The notes beneath the pieces were generated by a model. That model saw nothing but the letters and a program-made list of their open reading frames with translations, was not told where the DNA came from and did not search any database. From Lachnospiraceae bacterium (GTDB taxonomy: Bacteria; Bacillota_A; Clostridia; Lachnospirales; Lachnospiraceae): 11,057 nt of DNA. Of the stretch, positions 6,851 through 11,057 are shown one piece after another (position 1 is the stretch's first letter; each line of letters opens with the position of its first letter). The stretch is from positions 1 to 11,057 of the forward strand of contig SFGN01000076.1 of the NCBI GenBank assembly GCA_004556565.1. The letters run 5' to 3'. The position numbers and the translations under genes were made by a program.

Positions 6851-6875
6851 ACAATATATATATAAAATATATTGT
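6851..6875. promoter_or_regulatory. Palindrome before the dual-HTH regulator, candidate operator
   Basis: ACAATATAT (6851-6859) and ATATATTGT (6867-6875) are exact inverted repeats with a seven-base spacer. The region contains -10-like TATACAAT (6848-6855) and TATAAA (6861-6866); no good -35 is visible at standard spacing. The right arm directly abuts the ribosome site (GAGG 6876-6879) of the gene at 6887. Autoregulation by that HTH protein is a reasonable guess. AT-rich palindromes also arise by chance. Confidence 0.45.
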
Positions 6876-6886
6876 GAGGTTTCGGT

Positions 6887-8617
6887 ATGAGATTTTATGA
6901 AATGTTAAATGAATATATTGATCAGATCGGCTGTATGGCAAAGGATATATGTGAAAATTCCGGGATATCTGCGGCCACTCTCAGTCGTTACCGTTCCGGC
7001 GAAAGATTGCCCACTCCTGATTCTGATGCTTTTGAGAAACTATGCTTTGCTCTCGCTGATATTGCCTGTGAAAAAGGTATCTCAGGAATAACACAAAACA
7101 CTGTCCGTGAAAGATTTTTAGCGGCAAAAGATTTTGACTCGGTTGATGTAAAACATCTATTAAAGAATTTCGATACTCTTGTTTCCATGATGAATATTAA
7201 CATTAACAAACTCTGTCGCTATATCAACTATGATGTTTCCACCGTTTTCCGATTCCGTAACGGTACACGAAAACCGGCAGATCCAAAAAAATTTGCTACC
7301 GCTGTTGCCGGGTATATCGTACGGGAATTGGATTCTGCACAAAACAGATCCATTTTATCCGAGCTGCTTTTCTGCAAACCGGAAACACTTTCAGACAGAT
7401 CCGTTTGCTTTGAAAAGCTGACAGAATGGCTTTTATCAGGAAATGGCGTGCAGGATAATTCTGTTTCGAGTTTTCTGAATAAACTGGATGAATTCAATTT
7501 AAACGAATATATTAAATCCATCCATTTTGATGAAATCAAAGTACCTACTGCGCCATTTCAAATACCCATATCAAAAACCTATTTCGGATTACAGGAAATG
7601 ATGGAGAGTGAGATTGACTTTTTAAAAGCTACCGTGCTATCCAAATCCATGGAGCCGGTCACAATGTACAGTGACATGCCAATGGAAGAAATGGCTAAGA
7701 ACCCGGATTTTCCTAAAAAATGGATGTTGGGTATGGCAATGATGTTAAAAAAGGGATTGCATCTGAATCAAATTCATAATATAGATCGGTCTTTTAATGA
7801 AATGATGTTAGGACTTGAAAGCTGGATTCCGATGTATATGACAGGACTAATATCACCGTATTATTTAAAGAATGTGCAGAACAATGTTTTTTTGCACTTT
7901 TTGAAAGTATCAGGAGCTGCTGCCCTTTCTGGCGAAGCAATTTCAGGTTATCATTCAGACGGCAAATACTACCTGACCAAATCAAAAAAGGAAATCGAGT
8001 ACTATTCCAGGCGTGCAAACGAGCTGCTTAACTGTGCCTTCCCATTGATGGAAATATACCCCATTGACAGAGCAAACGAACTAAATGCTTTTCTAACTTC
8101 CGATTCAACACAAATCGGCAAGCGAAGAAGCATCCTTTCAACACATCCGCTTTATACAATGTCTGAGGAGCTTTTGTATTCGATATTGGATCGACACGAA
8201 CTTACAGCCGGAGAAAGACAGACAATTTTAAACTTTGCCGCTGCTAAACGAAATAGAATCGAGACAATACTGAAAACAAATTGCTTAGAGGATGAAATTT
8301 CTGAATCAGCAAAGGATGACTTTACAAGCCACCCTCTGCCGCTCGACCTTTCCGGCAGTTTCTGTGAAAAGGATATTTTCTATACTTATGAAGAATATCT
8401 TGCACACATGAAAAGCACAGAGCAATTTGCCAAATATCATCCGAACTATACGCTGAAGAAGACTTCCTCCCATGCCTTCCGCAATTTGCAGATTATCATC
8501 CATGAGGGCAAATGGGCTATGATATCCAAAGGCAAAGCTCCTTCGATTCATTTTTTGATTTATCATCCAAAACTGGTCAATGCCATTGAATCCTTTATCC
8601 CCCCTGTTGTGGAATAA
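6887..8617 (+). CDS. Dual helix-turn-helix regulator with a long unrecognised C-terminal region
   Basis: The 576-residue product starts at ATG 6887, seven bases after GAGG. It has no signal peptide or membrane helix, so it is cytoplasmic. Two XRE-like HTH segments are visible: residues ~17-55 (MAKDICENSGISAATLSRYR, then SGERLPTPDSDAFEKLC) and ~103-146 (INKLCRYINYDVSTVFRFRN, then GTRKPADPKKFATAV). Both show the family pattern of a recognition helix followed by S/NG-x-R-x-P. About 420 residues follow, mostly helical with Met-rich stretches (MYSDMPMEEMAKNPDFPKKW), ending in HPKLVNAIESFIPPVVE. I know no name for this C-terminal region; it may sense a ligand or partner. The gene stands alone, between the terminator at 6698 and the one at 8653. 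The palindrome at 6851-6875 suggests self-control. Its neighbour is a broken surface gene, but a regulatory link is only speculation. Confidence 0.8.
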   Translation: MRFYEMLNEYIDQIGCMAKDICENSGISAATLSRYRSGERLPTPDSDAFEKLCFALADIACEKGISGITQNTVRERFLAAKDFDSVDVKHLLKNFDTLVSMMNININKLCRYINYDVSTVFRFRNGTRKPADPKKFATAVAGYIVRELDSAQNRSILSELLFCKPETLSDRSVCFEKLTEWLLSGNGVQDNSVSSFLNKLDEFNLNEYIKSIHFDEIKVPTAPFQIPISKTYFGLQEMMESEIDFLKATVLSKSMEPVTMYSDMPMEEMAKNPDFPKKWMLGMAMMLKKGLHLNQIHNIDRSFNEMMLGLESWIPMYMTGLISPYYLKNVQNNVFLHFLKVSGAAALSGEAISGYHSDGKYYLTKSKKEIEYYSRRANELLNCAFPLMEIYPIDRANELNAFLTSDSTQIGKRRSILSTHPLYTMSEELLYSILDRHELTAGERQTILNFAAAKRNRIETILKTNCLEDEISESAKDDFTSHPLPLDLSGSFCEKDIFYTYEEYLAHMKSTEQFAKYHPNYTLKKTSSHAFRNLQIIIHEGKWAMISKGKAPSIHFLIYHPKLVNAIESFIPPVVE

Positions 8618-8652
8618 CATTTAATTACATCTGGATAAAATTGTTTGCAAAT

Positions 8653-8691
8653 AAAAAGCACCCTGGAGTCTGTATCTCCAGGGTGCTTTTT
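8653..8691. terminator. Bidirectional terminator between convergent genes
   Basis: AAAAAGCACCCTGGAG (8653-8668) pairs perfectly with CTCCAGGGTGCTTTTT (8676-8691) around TCTGTAT. The flanking A and T runs make it work both ways. It ends the 6887 gene and, 14 bases from its stop, the minus-strand 8705 gene. Confidence 0.92.
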
Positions 8692-8704
8692 ATTGTCAAA
8701 TTTC

Positions 8705-9325
8705 TTATTCTGCCTTAATCTTCATACTTTCAATTGCATGCATAAATTCAAAGTATGTTGTTTCATCCTCATGTTGATCACCATACGCACTGCTGACATA
8801 TTCACATACAAAATGATAAGTAATGTCATCGATCACCTCAATATACTCATGTCTGGTAATTGTTGCAGAGCCGTCATATGAAGAATACTTCGCTGTAAAT
8901 CCTGCCAGTTTCATCCCGGCCACTTCCGTTCCCGAAGCTTCCGGAGGCATTGCAACCCGATTTTGGTACTTCGTTTTAAAAGCATCCATCTGATTTGTCA
9001 CGAAAGTACCAGGCGAGCCTACCCAACCGATTTCCTCTACGGAGAAAAACGGATAGTTTTCCGTTCCATCCTTACTCATAACGATTTTTTCATCGCTGCT
9101 TTGTGCCTTCCATCCGGAAGGATATTCAATCAGTATAGTTCCAGCTATCGCTTCCTGATACAGACTTCCGTTATCATCCTGCTGAACCGTTGGTGTTTCT
9201 TCAATCTCCGGCTCCTCTGGGAAAGCATTTTCATCTGTCAGTTTTTTTATCAAATCAAACAGCTTGCCGCTGTTGCTGATGCTGTAATTCTTACCGCCAT
9301 AGCTCCATATATCCGTTCCCTCAGA
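8705..9325 (-). pseudogene. PsbP/DcrB-like lipoprotein gene lacking its 5' end
   Basis: The minus-strand frame ends at TAA 8707-8705. It encodes a Glu-rich linker (EEPEIEETPTVQQDDNGSLY) and a globular domain beginning ILIEYPSGWKAQSSDEKIVM, ending FEFMHAIESMKIKAE, like small exported PsbP/DcrB (DUF1795-type) domains. A TTG at 9253 could serve as a start but has no ribosome site. The frame stays open further upstream with protein-like sequence (SSSEGTDIWSYGGKNYSISN, SGKLFDLIKKL) to about 9331, and no ATG occurs before a stop at 9352-9350. A lipoprotein signal peptide would be expected there. Instead the sequence is the start of the plus-strand lipoprotein gene. I infer that the 5' end and promoter were deleted in a rearrangement. 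The domain assignment is tentative. Confidence 0.7.
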
Positions 9326-9771
9326 TGAAGAAATGGATATTAGTATTATTTATGGTTATCCTGCTTTCCGGTTGTACAGGAAATAACGGGAGTGAAGAAG
9401 ATCTAACCAGATTAAGCGAATTTCCTGACAACAGTTTTGAGATTGCGGCTATAGAAAAAGTTGACTGTTACCTTGGAGGCGGCAGTGTTTGCTCACTTAG
9501 TGCTGCTTCACATATTAAAGATATTTATAATGGTCTATTGAGTATATCTGTTGATACAGCTTCTTCCAAGAAGGAACTCTACATCGAAGATGGCGATATT
9601 CTCTTTAATTTTATTGATGAAGACGATACAGAACACGGGATAGGTTTTCTGACCAGTGAATATTATTATGACGGAGGAAAGTATTATACAGTGAGAGAAA
9701 GACAAAAATTGCTGGATCTGATGAATAAAGCAAGAGACTATTATCAGATGGAGGTAGAAGATGGAGAATAA
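9325..9771 (+). CDS. Small lipoprotein, unrecognised family
   Basis: The 148-residue product begins with a lipoprotein signal peptide, MKKWILVLFMVILLSGC, with lipobox LLSGC and the lipidated cysteine at position 17, followed by a short polar linker. The mature part is acidic (ELYIEDGDILFNFIDEDDTE) and ends with YYYDGGKYYTVRERQKLLDL in a C-terminal helix region. It should sit on the outer face of the membrane. No ribosome site lies before ATG 9325 (preceding bases CCGTTCCCTCAG), and the region to the left is the truncated opposite-strand gene, so expression from this position is doubtful. The gene heads a tight operon: its last codons contain GGAGG and the ATG of the 9761 gene. The function is unknown. 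Confidence 0.75.
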   Translation: MKKWILVLFMVILLSGCTGNNGSEEDLTRLSEFPDNSFEIAAIEKVDCYLGGGSVCSLSAASHIKDIYNGLLSISVDTASSKKELYIEDGDILFNFIDEDDTEHGIGFLTSEYYYDGGKYYTVRERQKLLDLMNKARDYYQMEVEDGE

Positions 9772-10264
9772 TACGTACAGATGGTCTTATAATTATTCCT
9801 TATTTAAAAATCGTGACTGGATTAAGATAATATGCATTATGGTAGCCCTTACCGTCTTTTTTATCTGTTTTGCCCTCTTTCTTGCCGCGCCTCATGATTT
9901 TTGGGGCACGCTGACAGAAAATTTCTGGTTGATATGGATGATAGTGGCTATATATGGGCTGTCGGTCCTTATATCTCTTATATGGTATAGAAAGGGCTAT
10001 GTTTATCAATATGTTCTTGAAAGGGGATGGATTAAAGTCAACAGGAATTATGTGCCGATGTCTCATGAAATGATTGTTGATGAAAGAATAGGTTCACATA
10101 TCGATCTTAAGACTGTCAGCTATATAAGACTTGATAAAGATACGGATTCCATTTCAATGAGAGGATTTTTTCTTTTAACTACTATCTATGCTGATAAAAA
10201 CGAAATAGATCATGTTTATCAGCTTATTAAACAAGAGTGTGTAAATTTGAAAGGTGAAAAATGA
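9761..10264 (+). CDS. Two-helix membrane protein with a C-terminal PH-like region
   Basis: The start at ATG 9761 lies eight bases after GGAGG (9748-9752) and overlaps the previous gene by 11 bases. The 167-residue product opens with YRWSYNYSLFKNRDW, a pattern seen in small Firmicutes membrane proteins. Two membrane helices follow: residues ~22-44 (ICIMVALTVFFICFALFLAA) and ~55-75 (FWLIWMIVAIYGLSVLISLI). Residues ~80-160 form a cytoplasmic strand-rich part (YVYQYVLERGWIKVN, DLKTVSYIRLDKDTDSISM) ending in a helix, compatible with a bacterial PH-like domain. The biochemical role is unknown. Its stop overlaps the ATG of the next lipoprotein gene (ATGA at 10261-10264), so the three genes were translationally coupled. 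Confidence 0.8.
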   Translation: MENNTYRWSYNYSLFKNRDWIKIICIMVALTVFFICFALFLAAPHDFWGTLTENFWLIWMIVAIYGLSVLISLIWYRKGYVYQYVLERGWIKVNRNYVPMSHEMIVDERIGSHIDLKTVSYIRLDKDTDSISMRGFFLLTTIYADKNEIDHVYQLIKQECVNLKGEK

Positions 10265-10613
10265 AAAAGTTATTACTTATGATATTGGCGTGTTGCGTCC
10301 TGACGGGGTGTGGTGAAATTTCATCTGTAAGTCAGAATAAAGTGAATGCAGGAGACTTCAAATATCATTACTGAGGGCTGGAATGCAAGGCAGAAGTCTG
10401 AAGGCTTTGAGCTTGTAAATGATGATGATTATTCAAAGGAAGTAAGCGAGTATATCAATAAATAGTTTTCCTGTTGTCTAAAGAATCTTTCAAAATAGCT
10501 ATATCGATATAAGCTTAATATCTAACAACAGTCATGATGAGAATGGCGAAAATCCGGTGAAAGAGGAAGAAATCGTGGAGCATAGAAATACATGTAGATG
10601 TGAAGAATGTTAA
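10261..10613 (+). pseudogene. Third lipoprotein gene of the operon, decayed
   Basis: ATG 10261 opens MKKLLLMILACCVLTGCGE, a lipoprotein signal with lipobox LTGC (C17), but the frame stops at TGA 10372-10374 after 37 codons. A second frame resumes from about 10355: TSNIITEGWNARQKSEGFEL and VNDDDYSKEVSEYINK, to TAG 10463-10465. A third frame then carries SFPVV, a stop, and RIFQNSYIDISLISNNSHDE with NGENPVKEEEIVEH, to TAA 10611-10613. A shift near 10590 would give IEIHVDVKNV instead. These pieces read as one exported protein of about 115-120 residues broken by two or three frame shifts and one nonsense change. The first frameshift is clear; joining the 10464-10613 part is inference. No other gene lies in this stretch. 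Confidence 0.6.
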
Positions 10614-10628
10614 TAAAAAGAATAAGAC

Positions 10629-10661
10629 AAAATCCCGCCTGTTATTCAGACGGGATTTTTT
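10629..10661. terminator. Bidirectional terminator between the lipoprotein operon and the LuxR remnant
   Basis: AAAATCCCG-C-CTG (10629-10641) pairs with CAG-A-CGGGATTTT (10647-10659) with one C/A mismatch and a TTATT loop. A T-run continues to 10661. The minus-strand LuxR frame ends inside this hairpin. Confidence 0.85.
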
Positions 10662-11057
10662 AAGATGTTACGGACATGAAACTTTACCGTGTTTTCAGAA
10701 ATAAATAGTTTAGCAGATATTTCACCATTAGAAGCCCCTTCTCTTATAAGATTAAGAACTTCAGTTTCTCGTAAAGAAAGTTCATATTTTTGAATAAATG
10801 CATTCAGGCGTTCTTCCTGACTTTATCCAGAGTGAAGAAAGCTCGAATGATTCCGTGAAACAGATTCATCAGATATCCGAAAATTAGGATGTACTGTAAC
10901 TGGTTGGTTAATGTAGATAGGATTATAAATCCAACAAATGATACATCCAGGATAGATAGCCGGTTGCTGTCCAGAGGAAACATAATGCAATAATCAGACT
11001 ACACTGTAGGTTAGTCTTAAGGGTAGTATGTGGTTTGGGAAGGACATTCAATTCTTC
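10646..11057 (-). pseudogene. Membrane-anchored LuxR-type regulator, frameshifted and 3'-truncated
   Basis: Read leftward from the window edge, three frames form one protein. Frame A begins EELNVLPKPHTTLKT and has a membrane helix (SLIIALCFLWTATGYLSWMY), stopping near 10930. Frame B continues with FVGFIILSTLTNQLQYILIF and LFHGIIRAFFTLDK and stops at 10806-10804. Frame C carries the LuxR/GerE HTH: YELSLRETEVLNLIREGASN, then GEISAKLFISENTVKFHVRN. Restoring one A in the AAA at about 10826-10824 joins B to C as DKSQEERLNAFIQKYE. The HTH ends NILKN-PV at TGA 10648-10646, inside a terminator, so roughly the last helix and tail are missing. Relatives have several membrane helices and a C-terminal LuxR HTH. 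The N-terminal part is beyond the window. A broken regulator is the secure reading; its target is unknown. Confidence 0.82.

Noticed and set aside
8963..9328. 121-residue plus-strand frame
   Set aside because: It is antisense to the PsbP/DcrB-like lipoprotein frame, which has far better protein character and its own terminator.
9325..10613. New toxin-antitoxin or defence operon made of the small genes
   Set aside because: The genes encode lipoproteins and a two-helix membrane protein with no nuclease, nucleotide-binding or antitoxin motif.

Overview
The window looks like accessory chromosome of a gut-type Clostridia member (Lachnospiraceae or a relative). The reasons are the moderately AT-rich DNA, the GGAGG ribosome sites, a (S/P)PXTG-type sortase signal (SPQTG), Clostridia-style secreted Ig-like domains and a large serine recombinase fragment. 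No rRNA, tRNA, CRISPR array or complete insertion sequence was seen.

Layout. 1-421: 3' part of a serine recombinase, cut off exactly at an inverted repeat. 422-802: no intact gene, but a long hairpin, two short coding-like frames, and a consensus promoter with a palindromic operator. 803-1408: a TetR-family regulator split by one in-frame amber codon. 1445-4891: the intact centrepiece, a 1148-residue cell-wall-anchored protein with a transglutaminase-like Cys/His/Asp core joined to duplicated Ig-like modules. 4892-5412: convergent terminators, a minus-strand gene tail and a leader hairpin. 5413-6732: a second secreted protein (DUF6273-like plus X2-like domain), broken by at least three frame changes and ending inside a terminator. 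6887-8617: an intact 576-residue regulator with two XRE-like helix-turn-helix segments behind a palindrome. 8705-9325 (minus): a PsbP/DcrB-like lipoprotein gene that has lost its 5' end. 9325-10264: a lipoprotein gene and an overlapping two-helix membrane protein gene. 10261-10613: a decayed third lipoprotein gene. 10646-11057 (minus): a membrane-anchored LuxR-type regulator with frameshifts and a clipped HTH.

How the parts fit. The promoter and operator at 731-774, the TetR gene and the surface-protein gene are close together on one strand and read as a single regulated unit. With the regulator cut by the amber codon, the surface protein may be permanently derepressed. The two large secreted proteins share the same X2-like C-terminal module, so they belong to one surface-protein repertoire that has been shuffled by recombination. 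The 576-residue regulator sits just after the broken surface gene, but nothing in the sequence proves that it controls it.

The overall picture is a degenerating accessory island: six of the ten main genes are broken (amber codon, frameshifts, lost 5' or 3' ends), and several broken frames run into terminators. I do not see a clearly new multi-gene system. The best leads are the chimeric transglutaminase-like surface protein, the broken TetR switch in front of it, and the unrecognised dual-HTH regulator. Some single-base frameshifts lie in A runs and could be sequencing errors; the amber codon and the truncations cannot be explained that way.
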